From an uncultured Eubacteriales bacterium (GTDB lineage: Bacteria > Bacillota > Clostridia > Oscillospirales > CAG-272), in assembly GCA_934446365.1 (NCBI GenBank), contig CAKSDZ010000002.1:310001-374000 (forward strand): a stretch of 64,000 nucleotides of DNA, given 5' to 3'. Positions 50,861 to 59,515 of the stretch are shown piece by piece. The translations under genes and the position numbers were made by a program. Position 1 is the first letter of the stretch. Every line of letters begins with the position of its first letter. The notes beneath the pieces were generated by a model. That model was not told where the DNA came from, searched no databases, and saw only the letters and a list, made by a program, of their open reading frames with translations.

Positions 50861-51046
50861 TCAGGCTCTCTCTACCTTGCCCGCACGCAGACAACGCGAG
50901 CAGACCGTGACGGTTTTATGGGTTCCGTTCACAACGGCGCTGACCTTTCTGATGTTGGGCTTCCAGGTTCTGCTGGTTTTGCGGTTGGAGTGGGAAACGT
51001 TATTTCCGAACGTAACGCCCTTTCCGCAGTACATACATTTTGCCAT
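50861..51046 (-). CDS. rpmB: 50S ribosomal protein L28 (zinc-binding form)
   Basis: The 61-residue protein is L28 with both C-x-x-C pairs (Cys4/Cys7 and Cys49/Cys52) that bind zinc. It has G-N-N-V-S-H-S-N-R-K-T-S-R-T-W-K-P-N and C-S-R-C-L-R-A-G-K-V. The ATG at 51046 with GGGAGGTGCAGGAT was chosen over an extension of three codons. Consensus promoter upstream. Confidence 0.97.
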   Translation of the reverse strand: MAKCMYCGKGVTFGNNVSHSNRKTSRTWKPNIRKVSAVVNGTHKTVTVCSRCLRAGKVERA

Positions 51047-51133
51047 ATCCTGCACCTCCCTCGATTTTTTGGATTATCTCAAACAAACGGAGATTATTCT
51101 CCATTTATGAGGCATCATAACACAGTGCTGATT

Positions 51134-51162
51134 ATTATAGCATAGCTTTTTGAAAAAATCAA
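51134..51162 (-). promoter_or_regulatory. rpmB promoter
   Basis: TTGATT (complement of 51157-51162), 17-base spacer, TATAAT (complement of 51134-51139). Confidence 0.78.
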
Positions 51163-51180
51163 GACTTTTTTTCTTTTCAC

Positions 51181-51855
51181 TCAAAAATTTTCCGAAAATT
51201 CCGCAGATTGCGGCAAAAAGGCCTCCAAACGATTGATTTTGAACCCTTTTTCCGAGAAATTGCGCTCATATTCGGTCATAATATTGTCACACGCCCATTC
51301 GCTGGCATGCAAATCATAGGTGATATGACGAAGCGAGAAGCCCGCCGCTTCCAATTCCGCAATCGAAAAATCAAAAAGCTCACGGTTGTCCGTCTTGAAC
51401 GCGACAACGCCGTCCGGCGCAAGCAGGCCGCCGATTCGCTTCAAGGATTCCCGATACGTAAGCCGGCGCTTCGCATGACGTGCCTTCGGCCACGGATCGC
51501 AGAAATTGAGATAAATCCGCTCCGCAAAATGTGCGGGAAGCATACGGGGGAGATATTCCGCGTCACAGCACAGAAATCTGACGTTTTCAAGCGCCGCATC
51601 CCTTGCCTTTTCCGCAGCAAGCAGAACGACGTCGCCCACCTTTTCCACCGCAAGAAAGCCAACCTCCGGATTCTGCCCCGCAAGCGCCGTAATAAAAGCG
51701 CCTTTGCCGCATCCGATTTCGAGATGAAACCGCTTTTTACCCGGGAAAAGTGCCGTCGGCTCTATTCCTGCCGGCTCGTTTTTATCGAAAGGGAGAAGCA
51801 GATTGCCGCATGCCGCGCGGCGCGTTTCCCCGTTTTTCCGTTTTCGTACCCGCAT
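51181..51855 (-). CDS. trmB: tRNA (guanine-N7)-methyltransferase
   Basis: The 224-residue protein has the SAM site L-E-I-G-C-G-K-G and the TrmB signature F-C-D-P-W-P-K-A-R-H-A-K-R-R-L, and ends in a helical region with T-E-Y-E-R-N-F. It methylates G46 of tRNAs. The ATG at 51855 has a GGGAG site; an upstream extension is unlikely. Confidence 0.95.
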   Translation of the reverse strand: MRVRKRKNGETRRAACGNLLLPFDKNEPAGIEPTALFPGKKRFHLEIGCGKGAFITALAGQNPEVGFLAVEKVGDVVLLAAEKARDAALENVRFLCCDAEYLPRMLPAHFAERIYLNFCDPWPKARHAKRRLTYRESLKRIGGLLAPDGVVAFKTDNRELFDFSIAELEAAGFSLRHITYDLHASEWACDNIMTEYERNFSEKGFKINRLEAFLPQSAEFSENF

Positions 51856-51894
51856 ACCTATGCTCCCTACCTTATGTACGATTCTTAGCGTCAA

Positions 51895-52205
51895 ACGCCA
51901 ATATGATTATAGGAGTATTTTAACACAATCCGCGGGAAAACGCAACAAAAAAATAGGATGGCGTCCGGCGGCGCGGTCAAGCCGAAAAATCACCCGCAAA
52001 ACAAAATGCAAATCCCACGGCTTGGCCGGGGGCCGCGCGCAGACGGGAATTCCACATATATGCCCAAGTCCGGCATTTGGCCTCACAGCCGTGTTTCCGC
52101 CGCACCCGTCTGCGCGCGGAAAGGGGCGGCATACGCCGCCCCACGCCGCCGGACCCTCGCTCGTTCTTATCATATCCTATTCAAAAAGCAACCGCCTTGC
52201 GGCAA
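51895..52205. repeat. GC-rich intergenic region with long inverted repeats
   Basis: Apart from the trmB promoter (51917-51945), it contains a perfect 15-bp inverted repeat (ccgcgcgcagacggg 52033-52047 / cccgtctgcgcgcgg 52105-52119) around a 57-base loop and an 8-bp hairpin (ggggcggc/gccgcccc, 52123-52142). It resembles the 19042-19340 region in build. No gene is supported. Confidence 0.5.
51917..51945 (-). promoter_or_regulatory. trmB promoter
   Basis: TTGCGT (complement of 51940-51945), 17-base spacer, TAAAAT (complement of 51917-51922). Confidence 0.65.
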
Positions 52206-53213
52206 TCACCCGCCGATTTCGTCCAGCGCCTCAGAAATTGCCTTCACATTTTCGAGCGGCGTTTTTGTCGGCAGCTCACAGCCGGGCATGAACATCGCCC
52301 GCGCGTGGGACACGGAATCCGCCGCCGCAAGAATCGCCGTCTTTGTGTGTGCCGCATCGCAGGAGAACACATCCGCAACGGGATCGATGTTCCCGTTCAG
52401 AACGCATCTTCCGCAGGCGGCCTCCAATGCTTTGGCGAAATCCACCGCGTGGTCGATATCGATGATTTTCGCGCCGCACTGAGAGGAATACGGTAAAATC
52501 CGCTCCGTATTGCCGCACATATGAAGCCGCGAGCCGATGCCGAGCCGCGCCATCTCGGAGAAGATTTTTGTATGAAGCGGCAGGATATACTCCCTATACT
52601 GGTCCGGCGACAAAAGAGACGCGACCGGATCCGCCACATAAATATATTTGGCGCCGACCGAAGACAGCTCCTTTATAAAGTCGAGCGCCGTTTCCGTCGT
52701 CATATCGAAAAGCTCCCGGCAGGCGTCCTCGTCGTCATACAGATCGACGAGCAGATCCTCGATTCCGCGGACATTTCCGGCGATGGTAGCAGGTCCCACC
52801 GCAAGCGTCATCGGATAGATATCGGTGTCAAGTGTCTGCGCATAGGCGGTCGCCTCGACAAGCTCCGACATGCGGCGCACATCCTTCGTTTTGAGCGGTT
52901 TCAGCCGCGACACCTCGGAAATATCGCTTATCGCATACTTTTTCACCGTGGGAAGCTTTTCCGGCGAAAATTCCAAAACGGAACCGAACCCCTCCGCCTC
53001 GCGGGCGAGGTCCGACGCAATCTGAATATAATCGAGCCGCAGATCGACCGCCGCCTTGGCTGCCGATTCCGCCATGGCTTTCCAGTCAAGGCAGTACCGA
53101 TCGACCGAAATGCCGATGTACTGCGTTACAACGCTGCCCACAATCGTCAGATTCGGCCTCCTATCCACTGCTTTTCCCGCTAAATATCCGTCAAGTCTTT
53201 CTTTGCTCGTCAT
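52206..53213 (-). CDS. uroporphyrinogen decarboxylase/MtaA-family methyltransferase
   Basis: The 335-residue protein is a TIM-barrel member of the UroD superfamily. It has the zinc-type H-x-C-x(n)-C arrangement (H-M-C-G-N-T and M-P-G-C-E-L-P) of MtaA/MtbA methylcobamide:thiol methyltransferases rather than the decarboxylase active-site arginines. It likely transfers a methyl group from a corrinoid to a thiol acceptor, but no corrinoid protein is nearby. The ATG at 53213 has a GGTGG site. Confidence 0.82.
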   Translation of the reverse strand: MTSKERLDGYLAGKAVDRRPNLTIVGSVVTQYIGISVDRYCLDWKAMAESAAKAAVDLRLDYIQIASDLAREAEGFGSVLEFSPEKLPTVKKYAISDISEVSRLKPLKTKDVRRMSELVEATAYAQTLDTDIYPMTLAVGPATIAGNVRGIEDLLVDLYDDEDACRELFDMTTETALDFIKELSSVGAKYIYVADPVASLLSPDQYREYILPLHTKIFSEMARLGIGSRLHMCGNTERILPYSSQCGAKIIDIDHAVDFAKALEAACGRCVLNGNIDPVADVFSCDAAHTKTAILAAADSVSHARAMFMPGCELPTKTPLENVKAISEALDEIGG

Positions 53214-53459
53214 GACAACACCACCTTTTTATTTCATACTGTTATGATATGATAAATTAGGCAAAAAAACAAGTGAAAAATGCGGCTTTTTTGGTAAAAA
53301 TCGGCGCAATTTACAAATGCTTTTTCATTCCCATGCATAAAACGGACGGATTCGGAGAAACTACATACTGTCGAAAGATAAAAAATATTTACTCAAATAA
53401 TGAAAAAATAACGCACCGTTCAGACGGCCGTTTTGAAATTATGATCGGAGGTTAATATT
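53214..53459. other. intergenic region
   Basis: AT-rich around 53224-53270 and 53370-53410. I see no gene or clear promoter. The GGAGG site for the next gene is at 53447-53451. Confidence 0.5.
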
Positions 53460-53678
53460 ATGCTCGACAGAATTGCGCTCATACTCACAATCATCGGCGC
53501 GCTCAACTGGGGAAGCATCGGTCTTTTCCGTTTCGACTTCGTCGCTTGGATCTTCGGCGGACAGGATGCTCTTGTCAGCAGAATCGTGTATACGATCGTG
53601 GCTCTTGCGGGAATTTGGTGTATTTCACTGCTTTTCCGCGAACGCGATACGGAAGAAATCACGGGCGATGTAAAATAA
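53460..53678 (+). CDS. DUF378 family membrane protein
   Basis: The 72-residue protein has two hydrophobic helices with A-L-N-W-G-S-I-G-L-F and Y-T-I-V-A-L-A-G-I-W, the DUF378 signature, and a charged tail. Function unknown. ATG with CGGAGGTTAATATT upstream. Ends in a strong bidirectional terminator. Confidence 0.9.
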   Translation: MLDRIALILTIIGALNWGSIGLFRFDFVAWIFGGQDALVSRIVYTIVALAGIWCISLLFRERDTEEITGDVK

Positions 53679-53681
53679 GAT

Positions 53682-53719
53682 AAAAAATCCCGGCAGGCTT
53701 GTGCCTGCCGGGATTTTTT
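53682..53719. terminator. bidirectional intrinsic terminator
   Basis: A 17-bp stem (aaaaaatcccggcaggc and its complement) around a TTGT loop; T6 tails in both directions. It ends the DUF378 gene and the convergent membrane protein gene. Confidence 0.92.
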
Positions 53720-53740
53720 ATTCAAACAAAAGAAGAAAAA

Positions 53741-54430
53741 TCAAATCTTCGCCTTTGCGGCGGCCGTGCGGATATCCTCGCAGATCCCTTCCAGTATGGC
53801 GTCCTGTGCCGCCGGAACGCGCAGAAGCTCAGTCCCGTTTGCCGTAATGACAAAACAAAAATATTTTATTTTATCGGCACCGACCGTTTTTTCCTCACAA
53901 ACGACCTTGGCGTCGTCAATCTCGCAATACGGAATTTCCTTCACGGTTTCATGCTCCAAATCCTCCGTGAGCGAGAAGCTTTTTTTCACGGCACAGAGCC
54001 CGTTCTTTGTCAGAAACAGCACCGCCGACGTATACAGAGACGAACGGTATTTTCTGTCATCCTTTCCGCGCCGATACAAAACGCTGCCGGAATCGAAATC
54101 AAAGCCGCCTATGACAATCGGGTCCCTGCCCGGCACAAGAGAGGAGGAAAGCCCGAGCTTTTCCGTGGCTTTCTCGACATAGCCCTCCTTTTTGGAGGCG
54201 ATATAATCGTCAATCTCTTTTTCATCCGAGCGCATCCAGCGCGGAATCCATGCGATCGCGGCGCCGACCAAAATCACCAGCAGCGCCGTCATGCTTTGAT
54301 ACGGGATAAAATAAATCCAAAAGAACTGACCGACGACAAAAAGAATGATCCCTATGATGACAATCGGAATTCCTACATAGAAATGCACGTCGGAGCTCTT
54401 AAAATAGCGTATGTTTTTTCTGTAATCCAT
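53741..54430 (-). CDS. membrane protein of unknown function
   Basis: No family recognised. The 229-residue protein starts M-D-Y-R-K-N-I-R-Y-F and has two close hydrophobic helices (about 18-40 and 46-65), then a soluble C-terminal domain of about 155 residues with alternating strands, resembling PH-like or bPH-like domains in outline only. The ATG at 54430 has a GGGAG site, and a promoter lies at 54524-54552. Confidence 0.7.
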   Translation of the reverse strand: MDYRKNIRYFKSSDVHFYVGIPIVIIGIILFVVGQFFWIYFIPYQSMTALLVILVGAAIAWIPRWMRSDEKEIDDYIASKKEGYVEKATEKLGLSSSLVPGRDPIVIGGFDFDSGSVLYRRGKDDRKYRSSLYTSAVLFLTKNGLCAVKKSFSLTEDLEHETVKEIPYCEIDDAKVVCEEKTVGADKIKYFCFVITANGTELLRVPAAQDAILEGICEDIRTAAAKAKI

Positions 54431-54523
54431 TGTTTTTCTCCCATCTGCCGACAAAACCGCGGCCAAGTCTTTCTCAAATTGAATCCCAATATTTCTTACT
54501 GCCGATTTCCGCATTCGAAATGG

Positions 54524-54552
54524 ATTCTAATTCAATTTTAGCATTTTTTCAA
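54524..54552 (-). promoter_or_regulatory. promoter for the membrane protein gene
   Basis: TTGAAA (complement of 54547-54552), 17-base spacer, TAGAAT (complement of 54524-54529). Confidence 0.65.
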
Positions 54553-54774
54553 GATAAAAAGCAATCAACATGTCGTTGAAATCGATAGAGTTTCAGTTGA
54601 ATGATGTTGTCATGACATTTATATAGTGTATTCTTTCGTCATTTGGTTCATTGTTTTTAAAAAATTTTTATGAACCCATCTTTCCTATCAAAATAAAAAG
54701 AAATCCGCTTTATGAAGGGCATGCATGAATCTTGTATAAACTGTAATAGAAAATAAAACTTTCTGTGAAGTCTA

Positions 54775-54803
54775 TTGACAAGACGGCGTCCGTCCTATAA
54801 AAT
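54775..54803 (+). promoter_or_regulatory. promoter of the second MarR-ABC operon
   Basis: TTGACA (54775-54780), 17-base spacer, TAAAAT (54798-54803). Confidence 0.78.
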
Positions 54804-54805
54804 TG

Positions 54806-54818
54806 CTAACAGCGTTAG
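54806..54818. promoter_or_regulatory. inferred MarR operator
   Basis: Inverted repeat ctaac-agc-gttag directly after the -10 box, with the same half-sites as the first MarR operon operator. Confidence 0.6.
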
Positions 54819-54855
54819 TTAATTGGCACATAAAATCTGCAAAGGAGGGATCATT

Positions 54856-55323
54856 TTGACGGACTATCAAGAGCTGGCACGGGAGCTTTTGGAAAACATG
54901 CCGAAGTTCTCCAAAGCGCCGATGCAAAAAAATGCCGACCGTTTCGTGCGGGGAGAAATGCCCGCGCTGGTCTTTTTATCCTGTCATGGCGCCGCTTCGC
55001 CGGGAGAAATCAGCGACGAGCTGAACATCAGCACCGCCCGCACGGCGAAGCTCTTGGCTACACTTGCATCAAAGGGCTTTATTACCCGCGTGCCGGACGA
55101 TAAGGATAAACGAAAAATCTGCGTGAAGCTTACCGACACAGGTTCTTCCCATATCGAAGCCCACAAAGCACACGTCCTTGAATCCGCCAGCGAAATGCTG
55201 AAAGATCTTGGTGAAAAGGACGCTGTGGAATATGTTCGGATCACGAAGCGAATCATTGAAAACGCTGCGTCAAAGCCGAATGCACCCAAAAAAGAGCACT
55301 ACGGAAAGGAATCAACCACATGA
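54856..55323 (+). CDS. MarR-family transcriptional regulator
   Basis: The 155-residue protein has a winged helix with S-P-G-E-I-S-D-E-L-N-I-S-T-A-R-T-A-K-L-L-A-T-L recognition region and a D-K-R-K-I-C-V-K-L-T wing. No ATG fits: the TTG at 54856 follows AAAGGAGGG by six bases. It overlaps the first ABC gene by ATGA. It probably represses the operon from the operator at 54806-54818. Confidence 0.87.
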   Translation: MTDYQELARELLENMPKFSKAPMQKNADRFVRGEMPALVFLSCHGAASPGEISDELNISTARTAKLLATLASKGFITRVPDDKDKRKICVKLTDTGSSHIEAHKAHVLESASEMLKDLGEKDAVEYVRITKRIIENAASKPNAPKKEHYGKESTT

Positions 55324-57083
55324 TAAAAATTTTTAAGCATTTGAGAACAAAGGAATGGTGCTTTGTCATTATAAGCGTTTTGTTTATCGTCGCACAGGTA
55401 TGGCTGGACCTTAGGCTGCCCGAATACATGACGGAAATCACGACGCTTGTCCAAACCGAAGGAAGTCAAATGTCGGAGATTCTCACAGCGGGAGGAAAAA
55501 TGCTCCTATGTGCGCTGGGAAGCCTTGTCACAGCGGTCATCGTCGGCTTCTTTGCCGCACAGATCGCGGCGAATCTCTCGAAAAGGCTGCGCCGCGAGCT
55601 GTTTGAAAAGGTCGAATCCTTTTCTATGGAGGAAATCGGAGGCTTTTCAACGGACAGTTTGATTACCCGTTCGACCAACGATATCACACAAATCCAAATG
55701 ATTGTAGCTATGGGGCTGCAAATGATCGTCAAAGCGCCGATTATGGCGGTCATGGCCATCATCAAGATCCAGAACAAGGGAACATGGCAATGGTCTATGC
55801 TCACCGCCTGCGCGGTCATCATCCTGATCGCGACAATTCTGTTCATTATGATATACGCTCTTCCGAAATTCAAACGGATACAGGGACTCACCGACAACCT
55901 TAACCGTGTCACAAGAGAAAATCTCACGGGTCTCCGCGTCGTGCGCGCTTACAACGCCGAAGGATATCAGGAGGAAAAATTTGAAAAGGCAAACGAAGAG
56001 CTTACCGGCACCAACCTGAAAGCACAACGCGCCATGCAGGTCATGAGCCCCATGATGAGTCTTGTCATGAACGGCATCACCCTTGGCATTTACTGGATCG
56101 GCGCCTATCTCATCGACGCCGCAGATATGCTCGACAAGCTCCCGCTCTTCTCCAATATGGTCGTGTTCTCCTCCTACGCGATGCAGGTCATCATGGCGTT
56201 CATGATGCTCACCATGATCTTCGTCATGCTGCCGCGTGCTTCCGTATCGGCTAAGCGTATCAACGAAGTTTTGGAAACAAAGCCGAGCATCCTCGACGGA
56301 ACCTCCGACGGCAGCGAAACGGGACTTTGCGGCGAGGTGGAATTCCGCAATGTCAGCTTCAAATATCCCGATGCGGACGAATATGTGCTGCATAACATCA
56401 GCTTTACCGCCCACAAAGGGGAAACCGTCGCTTTCATCGGCGCCACAGGAAGCGGAAAGAGCACGATTGTCAATCTTGTCGCAAGATTTTACGACGCGAC
56501 GGAGGGGGAGGTGCTCGTCGACGGCGTCAATGTAAAGGATTATAAACTGTCGGAGCTCTATAATAAGCTCGGCTATGTCCCGCAAAAGGCGGTGCTCTTC
56601 TCCGGAACGGTCGCCTCCAATGTGGCATTCGGCGACAACGGCAAGGCTCCCGCGAATGAAGAACAGATTGCAGCTGCGGTCAAAACGGCGCAGAGCACAG
56701 ACTTTGTGGAAAACCTTGAAGATACTTATAATGGTGCGGTCGCGCAGGGCGGCGCAAACTTCTCCGGCGGTCAGAAGCAGCGGCTTTCCATCGCGCGCGC
56801 AATTTGCCGCAAGCCGGAAATCTACATCTTCGACGATTCGTTCTCCGCGCTCGACTACAAAACGGACCGGACGCTGCGTTCCGCACTGAGGAAGGAAACC
56901 TCGGGCGTGACAAGTCTCATCGTCGCGCAGCGAATCGGCACAATCAAGGATGCGGACCGCATCATCGTCATCGACGACGGACGCGCCGTCGGAATCGGCA
57001 CACATGACGAGCTGCTGGCGTCCTGCGACGTATACCGCGAGATCGCCCTTTCACAGCTTTCAAAGGAGGAACTCGGAGCATGA
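55320..57083 (+). CDS. ABC exporter half-transporter with degenerate ATPase site
   Basis: The 587-residue protein has an exporter membrane domain (first helix about residues 17-35) and an ATPase domain with Walker A G-A-T-G-S-G-K-S-T, signature F-S-G-G-Q, and Walker B I-Y-I-F-D-D-S-F, with Asp in place of the catalytic Glu. It is the non-consensus partner of the next gene, overlapping it by ATGA. Confidence 0.93.
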   Translation: MIKIFKHLRTKEWCFVIISVLFIVAQVWLDLRLPEYMTEITTLVQTEGSQMSEILTAGGKMLLCALGSLVTAVIVGFFAAQIAANLSKRLRRELFEKVESFSMEEIGGFSTDSLITRSTNDITQIQMIVAMGLQMIVKAPIMAVMAIIKIQNKGTWQWSMLTACAVIILIATILFIMIYALPKFKRIQGLTDNLNRVTRENLTGLRVVRAYNAEGYQEEKFEKANEELTGTNLKAQRAMQVMSPMMSLVMNGITLGIYWIGAYLIDAADMLDKLPLFSNMVVFSSYAMQVIMAFMMLTMIFVMLPRASVSAKRINEVLETKPSILDGTSDGSETGLCGEVEFRNVSFKYPDADEYVLHNISFTAHKGETVAFIGATGSGKSTIVNLVARFYDATEGEVLVDGVNVKDYKLSELYNKLGYVPQKAVLFSGTVASNVAFGDNGKAPANEEQIAAAVKTAQSTDFVENLEDTYNGAVAQGGANFSGGQKQRLSIARAICRKPEIYIFDDSFSALDYKTDRTLRSALRKETSGVTSLIVAQRIGTIKDADRIIVIDDGRAVGIGTHDELLASCDVYREIALSQLSKEELGA

Positions 57084-58882
57084 CAAACCCCAGAGGAATG
57101 GTTCAAAAGACACGGACGGGAAGTCCGGAAAAACCCGTCAATTTTAAAAAGTCAATGGGAAAACTGATCACGTTCTGTCGTCCGTTTGTCCCGGCGGTGA
57201 TCGTCGCCATGCTGTGCGCCGTCGGCGGCGCCGTATTCACGGTCATCGGTCCGGATAAGGTCAGCGATCTTACCAATCTCATCAGCGAGGGCTTTCTCAC
57301 CGGAATCGATTTTGACGCGGTGTTAAGCATATGCTATACGCTCGTCGCTTTCTATGCGGCAAGCTGGCTGCTCAGTCTTATGCAGGGACTCATTATGACG
57401 ACAGTCAATCAAAAGGTCTCCAAAAATCTGCGCGGTGCAATCTCCAAGAAAATCAACCGTCTGCCAATCGATTATTACAACAAAACAAGCTTCGGAGACG
57501 TGCTCTCCCGCGTCACAAACGATGTGGACTCCATCGGTGACACGCTTCAACGCAGCGTTGTTCAAATCGTTTCCGCGGCGGCGCTCTTTGTCGGCTGCCT
57601 TTTCATGATGTTCAAAACGAACTGGATCATGGCAGTCACCGCCATCGCCGCCTCCCTCATCGGCTTCGCTTTTGTGATGATCGTCACCAAAAGCTCGCAG
57701 AAATATTTCACGGCTCGGCAGGAATGGCTCGGCAGAATCAACGGACATATCGAGGAGGTTTATTCCGGACACAACATCGTCCGTCTCTATAATGCTGAGG
57801 AGCAGCAAAGTCGGAAATTCAACGAAATGAATGAAAAGCTGTATGAAAGCAACTGGAAATCCCAGTTTTTATCGGGACTTATGATGCCTGTCATGAGCTT
57901 TGTCGGCAATTTCGGATATGTCGCCGTCTGCGTTGTCGGTGCGGCGCTTGCCATGAACGGGACCATCGACTTCGGTGTGATCGTCGCCTTCATTATCTAT
58001 GTCAGACTCTTCTCAAGCCCGCTTTCCCAAATCGCACAGGCTATGACAAGTCTGCAATCCACTGCCGCCGCCTCCGACCGCGTATTTGAATTCCTCGAAG
58101 CCGAGGAAATGCCGGACGAATCGGATAAAACGGCAGCTCTCGAAAATGTGCGCGGAGAGGTCGAATTTGAGCATGTAAGCTTCGGCTACGACAAAGACAA
58201 AATCATCATTCATGACTTTTCCGAACACATTTATCCCGGCCAAAAGGTCGCTATCGTCGGACCGACGGGCGCCGGAAAAACGACGATGGTCAATCTGCTC
58301 ATGAAATTCTATGATATCAACGGCGGCAGCATCAAAATCGACGGCGTCCCGATAAGCGAGCTGACAAGAGAAAATGTACACGATCTCTTCGGCATGGTTC
58401 TCCAAGACACATGGCTTTTTGAGGGTACCATCCGCGATAACATCGTCTACGGCAAGAAAAACATCAGCGATGAGCAGGTAGAGGCGGCCTGCCGCGCCGT
58501 CGGACTGCATCATTTTGTCGGCACGCTCCCACACGGCTACGATACCGTAATCGACGACAAAATGAATCTCTCCGCCGGACAAAAGCAGCTGCTCACCATC
58601 GCGCGCGCGATGATCGAAAACGCACCGATGATCATTCTCGATGAGGCGACAAGCTCCGTCGATACGCGCACGGAAATCCTGATTCAGGAGGCGATGGATA
58701 AAATGACGAAAGGCCGGACATCCTTCGTCATTGCCCACAGGCTTTCCACCATCCGCAACGCGGATAAAATCCTCGTCATGAAGGACGGAAATATCATCGA
58801 AAGCGGCAATCATGAAGAGCTGATGAAAAAGGGCGGCTTTTATGCCGATCTTTACAACAGCCAGTTTGAACAAGCCTCATAA
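57080..58882 (+). CDS. ABC exporter half-transporter with consensus ATPase site
   Basis: The 600-residue protein has an extended N-terminal tail, an exporter membrane domain, Walker A G-P-T-G-A-G-K-T-T, signature L-S-A-G-Q (Ala in place of the usual Gly), and Walker B M-I-I-L-D-E-A-T with catalytic Glu. With the gene before it, it should form a heterodimeric exporter. Terminator at 58891-58931 ends the operon. Confidence 0.93.
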   Translation: MTNPRGMVQKTRTGSPEKPVNFKKSMGKLITFCRPFVPAVIVAMLCAVGGAVFTVIGPDKVSDLTNLISEGFLTGIDFDAVLSICYTLVAFYAASWLLSLMQGLIMTTVNQKVSKNLRGAISKKINRLPIDYYNKTSFGDVLSRVTNDVDSIGDTLQRSVVQIVSAAALFVGCLFMMFKTNWIMAVTAIAASLIGFAFVMIVTKSSQKYFTARQEWLGRINGHIEEVYSGHNIVRLYNAEEQQSRKFNEMNEKLYESNWKSQFLSGLMMPVMSFVGNFGYVAVCVVGAALAMNGTIDFGVIVAFIIYVRLFSSPLSQIAQAMTSLQSTAAASDRVFEFLEAEEMPDESDKTAALENVRGEVEFEHVSFGYDKDKIIIHDFSEHIYPGQKVAIVGPTGAGKTTMVNLLMKFYDINGGSIKIDGVPISELTRENVHDLFGMVLQDTWLFEGTIRDNIVYGKKNISDEQVEAACRAVGLHHFVGTLPHGYDTVIDDKMNLSAGQKQLLTIARAMIENAPMIILDEATSSVDTRTEILIQEAMDKMTKGRTSFVIAHRLSTIRNADKILVMKDGNIIESGNHEELMKKGGFYADLYNSQFEQAS

Positions 58883-58890
58883 AACCAAAC

Positions 58891-58931
58891 AAGAAAGAGC
58901 GCACGGCTCCGCTGTGCGCTCTTTCTTAATT
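58891..58931 (+). terminator. terminator of second ABC operon
   Basis: A 14-bp stem (aagaaagagcgcac/gtgcgctctttctt) with a nine-base loop, followed by AATTTTTTC. Confidence 0.85.
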
Positions 58932-58945
58932 TTTTCTTATCTCTC

Positions 58946-58973
58946 TTGATAATATTATAAATCCTGCTATAAT
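58946..58973 (+). promoter_or_regulatory. promoter of the YccF gene
   Basis: TTGATA (58946-58951), 16-base spacer, TATAAT (58968-58973). Confidence 0.65.
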
Positions 58974-59041
58974 ATAATTCATACGAGACGATACGGTGGG
59001 AAGCATGTATCGCCTTATTCTTTATGGTTTCGGAGGGACTT

Positions 59042-59407
59042 ATGCGTTTTATTGGAAATATATTATGGATCATTCTGTGCGGATTTTGGCTTTTTCTCGG
59101 CTGGGCGCTCACAGGTCTTTTATGGTGCGTCACGATCGTCGGAATTCCGGTCGGTCTCCAATGCTTCAAAATGGCGGGACTGATGCTTGCGCCATTCGGG
59201 AAGCGCGTGGTGTACGGAGGCGGTGCGTTTTCCCTGCTTGTCAATATCCTGTGGCTCATTTTCGGGGGAATCGAGCTCGCCGTCACGACAGCAATCGTGG
59301 GGCTTGTCCTGTGCATCACCATCATCGGAATCCCGTTCGGAAAGCAATGCTTCAAATTCGCCAAGCTCGCACTGATGCCGTTCGGCGCGTCCGTCATACC
59401 GGCCTAA
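59042..59407 (+). CDS. YccF-family membrane protein
   Basis: The 121-residue protein is an internal duplication: each half has N-I-L-W, a hydrophobic helix pair, then I-V-G-I-P-V-G-L-Q-C-F-K (first) or I-I-G-I-P-F-G-K-Q-C-F-K (second) and P-F-G. This is the YccF (DUF307) signature. Function unknown. The ATG at 59042 has a CGGAGGG site. Confidence 0.92.
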   Translation: MRFIGNILWIILCGFWLFLGWALTGLLWCVTIVGIPVGLQCFKMAGLMLAPFGKRVVYGGGAFSLLVNILWLIFGGIELAVTTAIVGLVLCITIIGIPFGKQCFKFAKLALMPFGASVIPA

Positions 59408-59419
59408 CCTGTCCGATAA

Positions 59420-59450
59420 AACACCGCCTCATCGGAGGACGGTGTTTTTC
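59420..59450 (+). terminator. terminator of the YccF gene
   Basis: aacaccg-cctc / gagg-(A)-cggtgtt stem with an ATCG loop, followed by a T5 run. Confidence 0.8.
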
Positions 59451-59515
59451 TTTGTCCATTTGTACGGACCAGAAATCAAATCCGGCATATAATGTCATTG
59501 AAGGAGGTGATAAAA

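Larger units (their letters stand above)
54431..54855. other. intergenic regulatory region between divergent genes
   Basis: Roughly 425 bases, AT-rich, no gene seen. It holds the minus-strand promoter 54524-54552, a tgtcatgaca palindrome at 54608-54617, and the plus-strand promoter/operator at 54775-54818. Confidence 0.55.
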
